DNA of 64,000 bases. Origin: Branchiostoma floridae (lineage: Eukaryota; Chordata; Leptocardii; Amphioxiformes; Branchiostomatidae). The stretch spans positions 9,831,249-9,895,248 of the forward strand of contig NC_049995.1 of NCBI RefSeq assembly GCF_000003815.2, written 5' to 3'. Position numbers and translations under genes: made by a program. Within the stretch, counting starts at the first letter, position 1; the number at the start of each line of letters is the position of its first letter. This document shows, in pieces, positions 13,655-25,800 of this stretch. The notes beneath the pieces are model-generated. The model saw only the letters and a list, made by a program, of their open reading frames with translations, searched no databases and was not told the DNA's origin.

Positions 13655-13965
13655 CGTCTTTGGAGTCATATGACTCAAACAGATTTCTGCATTATAAAGG
13701 GGCACTTTGAGTCATATGACTCAACACGGACTCTTTGAGTCACTCGACTCAAGATGGGAAACTTTGAGTCATATGACTCCAGACAAGGTCTTGGAGTCAT
13801 ATGACTCCAGACAGGGCCTTGGAGTCATATGACTCCAGACAGGGCCTTGGAGTCATATGACTCAAGACAGGGTCTTGGAGTCATATAACTCAACAGTCAC
13901 TGGACTGACTGACTTCGACCCTGGATAGGGATTTTGAGTCATATGATTCAAGACGGGGCCTTTGT
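13655..13965. repeat. Minisatellite of palindromic TGAGTCA/TGACTCA units
   Basis: About ten units of roughly 27-30 bp. Most contain gagtcatatgactc, an inverted pair of AP-1-like sites (TGAGTCA and TGACTCA) around a central AT. Central units are nearly identical (tggagtcatatgactccaga), outer ones are diverged. The array is 5.7 kb upstream of the glutamate receptor start. A regulatory role is inference only. Confidence 0.85.
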
Positions 13966-14632
13966 GTCACTTGGCTCGAGCTAGGGAGTGGTAATTATGT
14001 CACTGCTAGAAGAAAACTCTACGACATTAACTGTACGAGTACTATAAAAAGGAAGGCAACAATACACGCAAAGCGTAAAATGACTCTTTTTGGTGACTCA
14101 ATATTCCCTAAATGCAGCATAAAATCGCTCTAAGGCCTCAGTGAAGCAGCTAACGTGCCGCAACTTTGAACAGTTAGATATTCGCTCTACCAGCGACATT
14201 GCCACACAATAGAGAATGATTTATCCACTGTCAATGAAACGCAATTAAGGGTACGCTTTAAGGATCACGAACAATGACGTGCGCTTTCCTGTTTGTGATT
14301 TTTTGTCGGTTACGTCAACCGCAAACGTCATGGATGTATATTCCTTTGTTGTAAGATAGTTGGATTATGATATTATTGTATCAACTTTGGCATGAGTTAT
14401 GTACGGTTGTCAGTCTGATATTCGATCTTACGCATTGCTTTTGGAAGTATGGAAGTTTAATCCGCTTCGTTACATAACAAATGAGGAAAGGAATTACTTT
14501 TTGACGGGAAATCTGACAAATATTTGTAAACTATATGGAGTTTTCGTCTTACGAAATAGGTAAGGAAATTATCTTTTCAAGGACATGCTTTATATATTGG
14601 AAAGATATGAAAGACGCAAGATGACATCTCAT
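13966..14632. other. No gene seen
   Basis: Unstructured AT-rich sequence; nothing recognised. Confidence 0.4.
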
Positions 14633-14812
14633 GGCCTTAAGCCCCCTTTTCCAAACCGGGGCCCGGCCGGGATGTCTGCGGAAATGAAAATATACAAATT
14701 GTGCGCATGGCTAATTTTGTTAACGTTCTATGTGTTTCGTTGCCTTTTATGTCATATTTTTTTTCCGAAAGTTACCCCGCCGGGCCCCGGGTTGGGAATT
14801 GCGATCTTAGCC
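14633..14812. mobile_element. GC-ended MITE, 180 bp
   Basis: The left end (ggccttaag, then ccaaaccggggcccggccgg) pairs with the inverted right end (ccgccgggccccgggttggg, then cttagcc). The arms are strikingly GC-rich against an AT-rich core. A 140-codon plus-strand open frame across it (14585-15007) comes from the element and is not a gene. Confidence 0.65.
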
Positions 14813-14934
14813 TTACACGCCATGTGGTTAATATTTTTGGAATTATCTTTTTGGGGGAATGCTGGTCTAGTAGCCAGGCTATCGGGGATCGACAGGTTTC
14901 CCGGTATTCTCAAGGGACGTTTTTTTTTTAGTAA

Positions 14935-15010
14935 AAGCACTTTAAACGACTTTCCTCACTCAATCCAGGTGAAAAGATGGATACCTGACTTTGGGTTGGG
15001 TTGGTAAATG
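14935..15010 (+). repeat. SINE core fragment
   Basis: Carries acgactttcctcactcaatc, caggtg and gatacctgactttgg, the same core as in the SINEs at 22170-22332 and 37340-37430. No tRNA-like head is present. Confidence 0.5.
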
Positions 15011-17424
15011 GCGGTGGAAGGAGAGGGATGGGCTCCGTCTCCAAATACCGTTCCCTAGATACGGTGGACAACAACCCACGGTACCTACGTAAACGCAGGG
15101 GCGGTGAGTTATCATCCACAGTGTCTAGGGAATACCTTTATTCTTACTGGCAAATTGTTGGCCATCCTCTCCTCAAATAGGCTACCTGTGCTCTACTCGC
15201 CTTGCCTGATGGGGAGTCGCAGCCATTTGAATTCCCCCCCAGCAATAGGGCCTTCACACTGAAACCGAATTAGCAGGAATCAAGCAGAACCAGCCGTAAT
15301 GAAGTATTTGCGAAATTCGTGCCACATTCGGGACCATCCCGAGTGGGACTTCCAAATGGACCTTATATCCCATTCACACGAGAAGGAATGAGCCAAAATG
15401 CCGTCAGAATGAAAAGTCTTTTCTATTCCTGGGAATTCGTAGTGTATTCTAGAAATTATTACTGCATTTCAGATGTTATTCTTTGGGCCACATTCGGGCA
15501 GGAGTCGAAGTGGATTGCTTTTTCGTTGAGGAAACAAATATGCAATTATCTCAATAATAAAAGGTTCAAGTCATACAAAATTACCATCACATGATAGCCT
15601 ACTTTGTCCAGTCCCAGCGAATTCATTTGCCACCATTTCTATACGGCTAGTCTTTAGATACACTGCCCTAATTAGAGCCCTTGGATGGGTCCTTTTGGCT
15701 AAAAACAGCATCCAGGGGATGATACCACTACCTCATGGGGATCCCCCCCCCCCAACTGGTTAAAGGTCATTATTCATAACCGATTCAACAAGTTTAGGGT
15801 CTTTCCTACTGCTGCCACCCCCAAAATACCTAGATTTAACAAAAAAATCCCACCAAGAAAGCTTTTCAACGGTTTAAAGCCGTGTTCTCTCTCCCTGGGG
15901 ACTCTAGGCGTAAGCTCTAATTGTGGTGTCTCCCTTGATCCATTCTGTATGCACGAGGAGAATCTTTGATTGCCCTTAATATGGTCTGACGTACTTCAAA
16001 GTAGTTTCGTTCGACCTCATTCTACGACAATGAGTGGCCTTCAGGCATCTTGGCTACTTTAATAACAGCTTGTTCTTTTCGTTTAATTTTCTCCGGGGAT
16101 TTCCTTCCGTCGGAGTAATAAGGATCAAGTGGGAATGACCATCAAAATGCCGTTACGAAAACAGACGCGAGGTGCCATTGCACTGTCTATAATCAAGATA
16201 AAGTCTTAACTCTTCTTAAAAGAAGAGACTTAAAAGAATGGACTTACTAGAAATTGTGATTAAATTATCATGCAGTCTTCCTCAGCTCTCTGTAGTCTTT
16301 ATAGTTCTCAGATCTAATCACTCTGAACACGTTACTTTCTGTATGTGTGACGTCATCGACTGGTCAAAGGTCGTTAAAAGCTGATATCGCCTCCCTTCGC
16401 GGCTGCGATAACGTTGGAGGGTCCTGATAATTTCACTGTTTGATTATTCTGTCTCAGTTTAAAGCAACCATTATGGAATATTGCTTGTCGTAGACTTGTG
16501 TTTAGTTCTTGTCACATTCTTGGGTGGTGACATGCTTCTTAAAACTTGTCAAAACCTTCCCTTTTCACAGAAGATTTTATATCGCTGTAAAAAAAATAAA
16601 ATGTTGGCGAGCTTCCTTATGCCACACCTTTACCCGTACCCTTATAAAGCGTGGTAGCAATTGAAGCCCAACAAGTTTAAAGCCATCCAGCTGTTCTAAA
16701 TTGAGGTCGTTTATCTCGCAGAGCAGACAAATTATTGTGTATGTGGACTATATCACAACGCTGTCAAAAATGAGGTTTCGGTTCGCAATGCTGCACTACG
16801 TGAAATACTGCTGGAGGTCCGAAATCACCGTAGCTATTTAGTCTTTGACCTCAATAGCTACCTACATATCAAAATATATTAATATGCACATTTAACAGAC
16901 TTTGCAAACTCCCTAAAACATACACATACACATACACAGACAAAACAGTGCTCCCATCTCAGATGAACCTCCTTCCATGAGGTGACTAGTGAGGGATCTT
17001 ACAGGCTTTCACGAACACGCAGGATATTCCCAGAATGTGAAAGTACCTAATCATACAAAAGTGTTGTTTGAGACATCGTGGTTTCCAACCTATTCTACCG
17101 TCTTTGATGTTCACGTAGCAGGCCACGTTAAGGGGCGTTGTGATAAATGCAGAGACTTAACATTTCGTGCCCATGTCAAGTTGAGAAATAGCTAACAATT
17201 CCTTTAGATAACCCTAGGCATATATGTTACTAGCGGGCACCAGCCTTTGCAAAACGTGCAAAATAATATATCATGACTGTTGCTGAAAAGACACCTATTC
17301 GATTAAAGTTTGTATCTATAATTCATTATAAGACATAGCGATTAAATTACAATTTAAAAGTTCTTGAGATAAGGCTGGTCAAACAACAAATACAAAGATA
17401 CAATGAAAAGAAGTGAGAAAATAG
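15011..17424. other. No gene seen; eroded repeat fragments
   Basis: A poly-C run lies near 15746-15755. At about 16240-16420 the words tcttcctcagct, gtgtgacgtca and gtcaaaggtcgtt match the eroded Penelope-like fragments at 25490-25630, so an old copy may be here. The rest shows nothing I can name. Confidence 0.4.
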
Positions 17425-17515
17425 GTTACCAACTGGCGCTCAACCGTGACGGGGGCCGTTACAGACTGCTGGGGGCCTTTGACTCGTTATTGACGTCACA
17501 CTTTAAGGTCTAGTG
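17425..17515 (+). mobile_element. Penelope-like retroelement C-terminal fragment
   Basis: Plus-strand translation gives [20 protein letters not shown] followed by TSHFKV. It matches the minus-strand remnant at 24710-24892 ([20 protein letters not shown]). That pattern resembles the region after the GIY-YIG endonuclease domain in Penelope-like elements. Only the tail is present. Family assignment is from memory of the pattern. Confidence 0.5.
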
Positions 17516-19514
17516 GCATAGGCTTCGGGTCACTTCAACTTGAAACTTGATTCATTTAAATCTTGTTCACTAGTGGCTTACCTGTACTTATTTTATGAAA
17601 TTAGCGAAAAATTTATGATGAAATAGTATTTTCATATAATATAATATAATTCATTATACTGACTAGTAACTGATAACGAGTATCGCAGTAAGCTTTTCGT
17701 GCCTAAAGCGCATTAATTAATTGGCACAGTAGGACGACTGTAATAACAATCTTAGTGAGATTCATATCTAGCATGCATACCGTGGTGTAATGTAAAATGC
17801 TATAGCCTAGATTCATCAAACAATGTTATGAATATGATACGCTTATTGTGGATATTTCGTCGCCAGTCAATTTCCAGTCACATGAAAAAGACAAAATAAT
17901 GATTGACAACAATTTGAGATGTAAATGTTCTAGATTATAATTAATCTAACTTGTTTTTCGGGATAATGGAAAAAAAATAAGATATCACTTTTGTGCAAGG
18001 TGGGGGTATTTTGATGTAAAGAGGAGAGTAGTTTGTTGTCTTTAAACATGAAAATTAGGATAGCATTTTGTAAATGGCAGTCTCTAAAATGATTCTATCA
18101 TACATAGAAGGGGCATGTCGACAGTATCAAATGTATTTCCTCTTCCATCATATGTGACGTGCAATTTTACACACACATGTGCAGTTTTAAATCCAAATAG
18201 TTTACTACTGTATAAACGGAGGTTATTTATTACTGTGTTTACGTTTGTAGTTGCATGTGTCCGTAGACCCACAATTTTCATTTGCATGCAAGAGACACGA
18301 ATAGAAAGTTTGGTAAAAGCTTCAATAAGTATCCTAGAAAGGTGACAGGAAGTGCAACTGACCCTAGTTTTCAGAAAATACCTATAGAGATATGAGTTTC
18401 CTCAGTTATTTCTGCGTATGCCTGAATTCTCCTTAGAGCAGTTACATCTGAAGAACACTTGACGACCAGCACTTCGTTAAAACTAATTCACTTTACAAGG
18501 GCTTCATTAGGATCGTGCCTATGCATACTGTGTGTTCATTATAACATGGCGCTTGTATATCCAAGCACGCTTCTAACATAACATCCACGTAATTAGAAGC
18601 TGAACCTAAGGTATTGCATTTGCCATGAGTTGATACATTGATGCCTTGTTCTTGTGATGTGAAGGCAATTGCCAATTACAATAGCCGTTCCGACTTGTAA
18701 CGACGTAATAAATATGGTCAAATAGCCTCGTCTTAGAAGTTACGCTATGTTCAATATGCTCTTCATTACTTTCATCACTATAAATGTATCTTGTTGGTGG
18801 GTCTTCATTGAAGATATCTATCCTAAAACATAATTATAGTGCAGCGCAGTGCGTTCATATGCAGATATCATAAACTACAGGTTTGTCTATAGTCGACGAA
18901 TGTTAACCTATTGGAAAAACGCTTTGCCGTATAGAAATCCTTGTTGTTTCTTTCTACGTGTCTAATTAATGTGCACACACGGTGGTAAATTAGTTGAATC
19001 GTGGGTAGCAATACATTGACTCAATACAGCCTTTGATTCCCTACTTATTACCACCAAGTCATTATCTGAATATTCAAGTGCCCTTTCCTTGAACTAACAA
19101 GAGAGAACATTCGGCTACCTACTAAAGATCACAGTCAAAAGGGTGGCGTCTGAATAAAAATCGATGCGCACCAACGTAAGAGTCATTATAGGTAAAGGAT
19201 CCTTCAAAAGGTCTTTGGACTATAGGCTTGATTACATCAAATGGAATCTCGTTTGAAGACTTTTGGTAAACTTTTCTCTAATGCCGGGAGGCTGACGAAT
19301 AATTTTCCTTGGGCTTCACTTTGAATATTTGTAAAGTCCGTGTTAACTGTGTTATTGATTTGTATGTGTTAATGCTTTGGTATGTGGTTAAAGAGGTTCA
19401 TCAGTCATACATGAATACAATTACTACAATTTTCTTCAATCAATGACTGTTTTGTAAAGACACAGTACATACCTCCCAAATTTTCGATGTCTAGCAGCAC
19501 ATCTTCGTCACGGT
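17516..19514. other. No gene seen; immediate upstream region of the receptor gene
   Basis: AT-rich DNA without a protein-like frame or recognised repeat. A 5' untranslated exon of the downstream gene could lie here but cannot be located by eye. Confidence 0.4.
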
Positions 19515-19612
19515 GAATGACCTAATCTCAGTCTCGCGAGAGAACACGAGACTAGGCCTGGCTTGCATGAATCATCTGCCCTCTTCCCCCGCGAGATTAA
19601 GACTAGGTCATT
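19515..19612. promoter_or_regulatory. 98-bp inverted repeat with TCTCGCGAGA motif
   Basis: The left arm aatgacctaatctcagtctc and the right arm gagattaagactaggtcatt form an imperfect hairpin. The left arm includes the palindrome TCTCGCGAGA (about 19532-19541), a known CGCG-type promoter element (BANP site) in animals. It sits 77 bp before the chosen start codon of the receptor. It could be a small transposon, a promoter, or both. A 5' intron acceptor (cttctttttag, ending 19663) follows. Confidence 0.45.
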
Positions 19613-19688
19613 AGAAAATTGTAGTAACATGGAATGTTCATGTTATTTGTGTCTTCTTTTTAGGTTGATGCATGCACCTTCATCCAAG

Positions 19689-19827
19689 ATGGCAGGATGG
19701 ACAAATGCTTTCTCATCATCGACAATGGCATCGGCGTTCTTGGTCCCAAGGATTACCATATTTTGCATAGTGATGACGTCATTTCCATTGAAAGGAACAG
19801 CAGATGTGGTGGAGGAAGTGCGTATAG
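19689..19827 (+). CDS. Receptor exon 1: start and signal peptide
   Basis: The chosen start aagATGG has a strong Kozak context. A second in-frame start (ATGG at 19725) is also possible; an upstream one at 19563 lies inside the inverted repeat and before a likely 5' UTR acceptor at 19663, so I reject it. Residues [16 protein letters not shown] form a hydrophobic signal core. The exon ends VRIG, split after one base at a GTAAGG donor. A tandemly duplicated segment starts right after the donor. Confidence 0.8.
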
Positions 19828-22800
19828 GTAAGGATCGTTACTACTTCTATTTTTTTTTAGAAGAAGACAAGCTAGTAAAGTACATTTATCATCAGAATAA
19901 CATTCACTTTGTTCTTGGGCGAGACGCCATTACTCCTTTGAAGGTCAAGGAAGGTCATGATACCGGTACTGTTTTAACACGACAGCAGAACGAATCGAAG
20001 TGTGGAACTCTACGATAAGTCCATGGAGAATCAATCATAGCTTTGCAACATCCTCTGTGAGACTCAAACTCTGTAAGGCTGTGGATTATCAGTCAACGCG
20101 TATGTTCACTTCAATTTTTGTCTCGGATTGCTGAACGAACATTCGTGGATTAAGGTGTCAAGTACACTGCTTGTCTTGAGAACTAGTAATCAGTGATTTG
20201 AGAGAATGTAAAAATGTTGTCTTTGCGTCTTATGCATCGTCAATTTTATGTCAACCAAATCAGGTAGTTTTTCAATGTCAGAATTTCCAGACACAAGACT
20301 CTAAATGTCACATACCTACCTAACTTTACCAAAATTTCAAAGAAGTAGACAAGCTAGTATAGTACATTTATCATCAAAATAACATTCACCTTGTTCTGGG
20401 GCAAGACACCATTACTCCTTTGAAGGTCAAGGAAGGTCATGATACCGGTACTGTTTTAACACAACAGCAGAGCGAATCGAAGTGTGGAACTCTACGATAA
20501 GTCCATGGAGAATCAATCATAGCTTTGCAACATTCTCTGTGAGACTCAAACTCTGTAAGGCTGTGGATTATCAGTCAACGCGGATGTTCACTTCAATTTT
20601 TGTCTGGGATTGCTGAATGAACATGCGTGGATTAAGGTGTCAAGTACACTGCTTGTCTTGAGAACTAGTAATCAGTGATTTGAGAGAATGTAAAAACTTT
20701 GTCTTTGAGCCTTATACATCGTCAATTTTGTGTCAACCAAATCAGGTAGAGTAGTTTGTCAACGTCAGAATTTCCAGACACAAGGCTCTAAATGTCACAT
20801 ACAAATGGTTACATGCTTGGTTATGTATAAAACACGGATCCTTTGTACTTAGGCAGGTATGTGCAGTATACAGTAATATACTGTTAGAACGTTCCTAGCC
20901 ATACACCGGTATAATTTTTTGAATGTGTTTCCGTATTTTTTACGTGCTAGACACGGTGCAATGGCCGAGTGGGCAGAGTGTTCGCCTTGAGTTCGATAGT
21001 CGGCCGAGTCATACCAAAGACTCTAAAATTGGTACATGCTGCTTTCTCTTCCGTTCCTTCTTTCTCAGCACTAATGAGAAAGAGTGTGGAAGTTAAACAC
21101 ACATCACTACCAGCGGACCAGCCCCCCGCTGTAGTGACTTGCACAAATATGTGGCCCAAGGGCTTCGAAGTGGAGATGGGCACCACCCTAAGCATCAACT
21201 TTAACTTTAACTTTAACTTTAACTTTAACTTTAACTTTAACTTTAACTTTAACTTTAACTTTAACTTTAACTTGTTTTAACCAGTGGGGAAAATACGATA
21301 ATAAATGGATTAAGAGATATTCGAACACATTCGAACACACTAAGTATTAGAACACTAAATATTTGACGAAGGAATGGGATCTTCGGCCTCTTGTATGATC
21401 ATGTTCTATTCACAACTAATGCATCAGATTGACTTACTCCCTTTCAATGAACTTTCTGCCTGGATCGTTGATGTCCCACTATCTGGGAATCCAATCGAAA
21501 GTGAGACATGAATAACTGGGCCGTAGATTTACAGGTAACGCCTTGGGACGAACTTAAAGTCTTTAGCGGTCGGCCCTGAAAGATTACCAGCCCGATGTCC
21601 CATTAAACTGCTAAATTAAGTGACCCCTGTGGGTGAATTACATCAAATGGCTTTCTATTCATTCCATCGGGGAGCCAATATAGAATATGAAAGCAACGCT
21701 AAAGCTTGGTAGTACATTATGAGTATTGATGAGGCCAACCATAGGCCATATACAAGGGATCTGGCGTTTTCTAATTATGTCGATTAACATGATGTACTGC
21801 GTCTTTTGGTTGTCCCTGTGACTCAACCGGTTGTAGCCTCACATTTGTGCTACGGGTTCCAACTAGTTGGTAACTTGAAGATTGAGTAGGGGATTTCAGT
21901 TAGTACTCCGTCCTTCTTTTGAAATGGGCGTAAAATGTGATCGAGGAGGTACGATTAGAGGAATGGCTATTCCTTGTCAAAATACGCCGGCCCTGCTACT
22001 GAAATGGCAGTGAGACTTTCTGTGCTATGTGTGACTAGGCACTACAAGGATCTTAACGAAAAGGCAAACCGCGTATTTTTTTTCTATTTTTGCTTTTTGG
22101 ACAGACGGGGACAATGTGGCACTGCACTCAAGTTTTGTGACTTATATCAACAGTGCCACATACACGGTAAAAACAGCCCGACCGAAGTCAGGTACCCATT
22201 TTACACCTGGGTGAAGTGAGGAAGGTCGTGTAAAGTGCCTTTCCCAAGGGCACAACATCGGGTCGGGGCACGGTGGAGAACCTCTAGGTTCCGAACCGTA
22301 CGCTCTACCAGTTACGCCACGCCCGACGCCACGACCGCGTATTATTTACGGCAATGGCAAGGCTATGATGTCTGAAATAGCACAAAAATTGTCTATTTAT
22401 ATTTCAGCCATACCATATATGGTATGGTGAAATATATTGTATTCGTAATGTTTCTTTCTTTCTTTCTTTCTCCTGTCAAATCTTCAAAGCGATTCATCTC
22501 CGTCGTTCCGTGACCGAATGACCTGAAATTTAGCACAAAGGTAGAGTGGGTCAATACCAAGGTGTGTTTTTCTGATTTTATTCATATCTGCCTCTAAAAT
22601 GATTTTATTGAAGTTTAAAGGTCATGTTTTGACCAAAACTGTATATTGTGGCCCCCTGTTCCCTTGAATTACAATGGAATGACCTTAGATTTGGTGTAGA
22701 TAGGCATTAGATAGTTGGTAAAATGATCCAAGTAAAATTTTTGGTATAAACCAATTTAAAATTATTAATTTCTGCACTTTTCTGAGGGGAAATTGGTTTT

Positions 22801-25800
22801 CTTTCGGTCTTCTCCCGTGAACTCCAGTGACCCCAGAGCCCACACGTGCCAGGTGCCAGCGGTATGGGGAGAGCGAGAGTTAATTACTTTATGGACGCCA
22901 GCCAATCAGCGACGAGAAAGGCGAATGCTAGTTAATATTCATAAGCGGGGCCTTGCAATCCCGTATATACACAACCAGATGCACATTACAGCCTTACAGT
23001 TGCCATATGGTGCCCTGTGCCCGGTTTGAAATTGTAGTTTGCGAGGATTTGGAGTTCAGACAGGGTCATTTGAGCGGTAGCGGACGGTACGCGTGCATTG
23101 AACGTTAGTGGCGATGACTTTACCAACATTCCGCATGGCACTATCAATCATTTTCGGCAGATTTGGACAGGGAAAATTGGACAGTTTGCGTTTAATTTCG
23201 ATACGTAAGTTTGACAGTGGCGAGAATGGATGTATTTTTCCCGAACAAATGTAGGTACTTCTAGTATTGTTGTTGTTCTTTTTTGACGTAAACTTTGTAC
23301 ATTAAAATTGTAAGTAACTTTAAACTGCCAGAGTTTGAGCCCAATAAAACACTCTCAGTACCAGAGTATCACCACTGACCTCCGAAAAGAAACCCACGAA
23401 CAAGGTAGAAACACCTATCCTCCAGGTCTCGCACGCTACGAGCAGGAAATTATAACACTCAGACAAGATTACGTCCGATGGCTCAGCGGATTGCATACAA
23501 AGTAAAACAATTTAACAGTGGTATGCAGGGGCATATACTTAACAAAGAATTCGAAGGAAAATGAAATAACGTTATACAGATAAAGCCAAATCAAATTAAC
23601 TTGTTGGTCCTGGGATTTTTCAGAAAAGAAATGAAGCGACAGAGTGGTAAAATTCTTGTAAAAATTCGAGACGTTTCCGTTTATAATGGCTCATACAAAA
23701 CAAGAAGAAGATTGAAGTTTTTAGCTTGAAAAAAAAAAACAAACACTCCTACTACACAGTACCTGCACCTGCTTGACAATTATCAAAATGTATGCCCTAT
23801 AGCTACTTGCTTAAAAAAAGTTCACTGCAATGATAAATGTACCCACATCACAAGGAGATTATTACGGTATTTAGACCTAGTTATCGAAGTGGAAATTGTT
23901 GAATGGCGTCATGTAATTTCATGATGAAAATCTTAATGGAAGATGCGTTTTTTTTCACTCTCGGAAAAATAGGAGCTGCCGCAATTCTAAAAACCAATCA
24001 GTTATGCATAGGCGCTCCTGTGGAAGATTATATTCTTCCATATGGGCCCGGGGCATATTGGGCAAGCTCTGTTTTGACCTGGAATCAATTCACAATATTA
24101 GTTCTCTTTTGGGGATAACTTACAGTTAAAATATTGCATTTTTGCGCAGGGGTGACTTGGAACAGTCCAATGTTGCGTGGGAATGGGTATGGCTGAAATA
24201 TGCTGTATTTGCACCCAAGCAAATGTCGGCCTTTCTAGTTGATAATAAAATTAACCGTACTTCAATGGGCGTTTGAATGTATCTGTGTCTATATAGCCGG
24301 TGTAACCGCCATTACACACCAGCTTCGCATGCAGGCACGCCGCGCGGGAGCATCTAACTTTTGCACAACTATCTAAAAAAACATGTGAAATGTGCATATG
24401 AAATTGAATGTATGCTGATAATTATGACTTTTGGTCATTGTCTGGGTAACTCAATAATGATTGAGACTAACTTTATTATTAAACTATATCGTTTCCTAAC
24501 CTTTGATAAACCCCCAATTTTGCAATATACAAATAGCTAGTTTGAACATGTCTCCTAAAATCCTTGTGCATGTGAGATCGAATGAATGCTGAGAATCATA
24601 AATCTAGGACTCAGTTTTTAAGACTTTATATCCGTACACAAAATAAAGCGCTTACCAACAAGCTTTCGATCAGTCCTCTGATCCTTCTCAAGTTGTAATG
24701 ACCCAAAACCTAGGTCGCACTTCCGGAACGGAAGTGTGACGTCAGTAAAGGGTCAAAGGTGCTTGGCAGTCGGTATCGGCCCCCGTCTCTGTTGAGGGAA
24801 GGTTGATGGGCTCTGATGTAGATAGCCTCTTTCACTCCCCGGAGAAAGTAATCCTGTTCGGAATCAAGTACCTTCACCCTGTCGAAATCCACAGAGCGCT
24901 TTATTTTGTGTACGGATATAAAGTCTTAAAAACTGTATCATTATGTTAACTACCGTCACAGATGAACTTACATTCAAGTATAAATCTAGGACATTGACTG
25001 GGTAACTCAATAATGATAGAGACTAACTTTATTATCAACGAATATTGTTTCCTAGCCTTTAAAGGATCCCAAATTGTACAATATACAAATGCAGCACATG
25101 TCGGAAGAAAAATACTGATGGATCAAACGCTTAGGAGTCTGCAATATATCACAGCGTATTCTCAAAAGTGCATTAGAGTGTGCATAGGTGACATTATAAT
25201 TAGGCGGCGTGGGTGTTAAAGACCATGGGACTCCCCTGTATTGGTCATTAGAGCCCAGTCTACCTCATTAGTAGCCTTACGTGATAAATCATTGGCACAG
25301 AAGGTGGCTCTCCACTGTGAGAGGAGATCTATTACGTATCATGGCCTATAAAGATAATTACAATGTTAACATAGCTGATTAAAAAACGTTCATATCATAT
25401 AAAATTCGAATTGCAAAACTTTCTAACGTAAATTTTTAAAACAGCTAAGAAAACTTCAAAATTCTAACTAAAATATTGGAGTCATCGAAGTCACTTTACT
25501 TAGTCTTCCTCAGCTGCCTGATCCAATTGCTCTGGACACGTTTTTTTTGCACGTGTGACGTCAGAAATGGGTCAAATGTTTTCAGAAGTCGGTATCGCCC
25601 GCCTTTCTGATATCAGAAGTCGGTATCGCCCGCCTGTCTGATAGAATGTTAAAAGTTGAGTTGAAAATTTCGGTAAATCCATCTTTATTTAAAGAATATT
25701 TTAAATCTTTGTAATTAAAACTCAGGTGAATTTTATATGATTTAAAACTGTTGAACAATGTTGAATTATGTCATATGTTTTTCGTATTTTTTCAAAGGTG

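Noticed and set aside
14585-15007. 140-codon plus-strand frame with hydrophobic stretches
   Set aside because: It spans a GC-ended MITE and a SINE core; the apparent membrane segments are AT-rich MITE interior.
19563-19688. Upstream in-frame ATG for the receptor
   Set aside because: It lies inside the 98-bp inverted repeat, has weak context, and a good acceptor at 19653-19663 separates it from the coding start.
20951-21010. tRNA gene (Leu-like A box)
   Set aside because: The B box is imperfect and no acceptor stem pairs; the SINE body and hexamer tail explain it.
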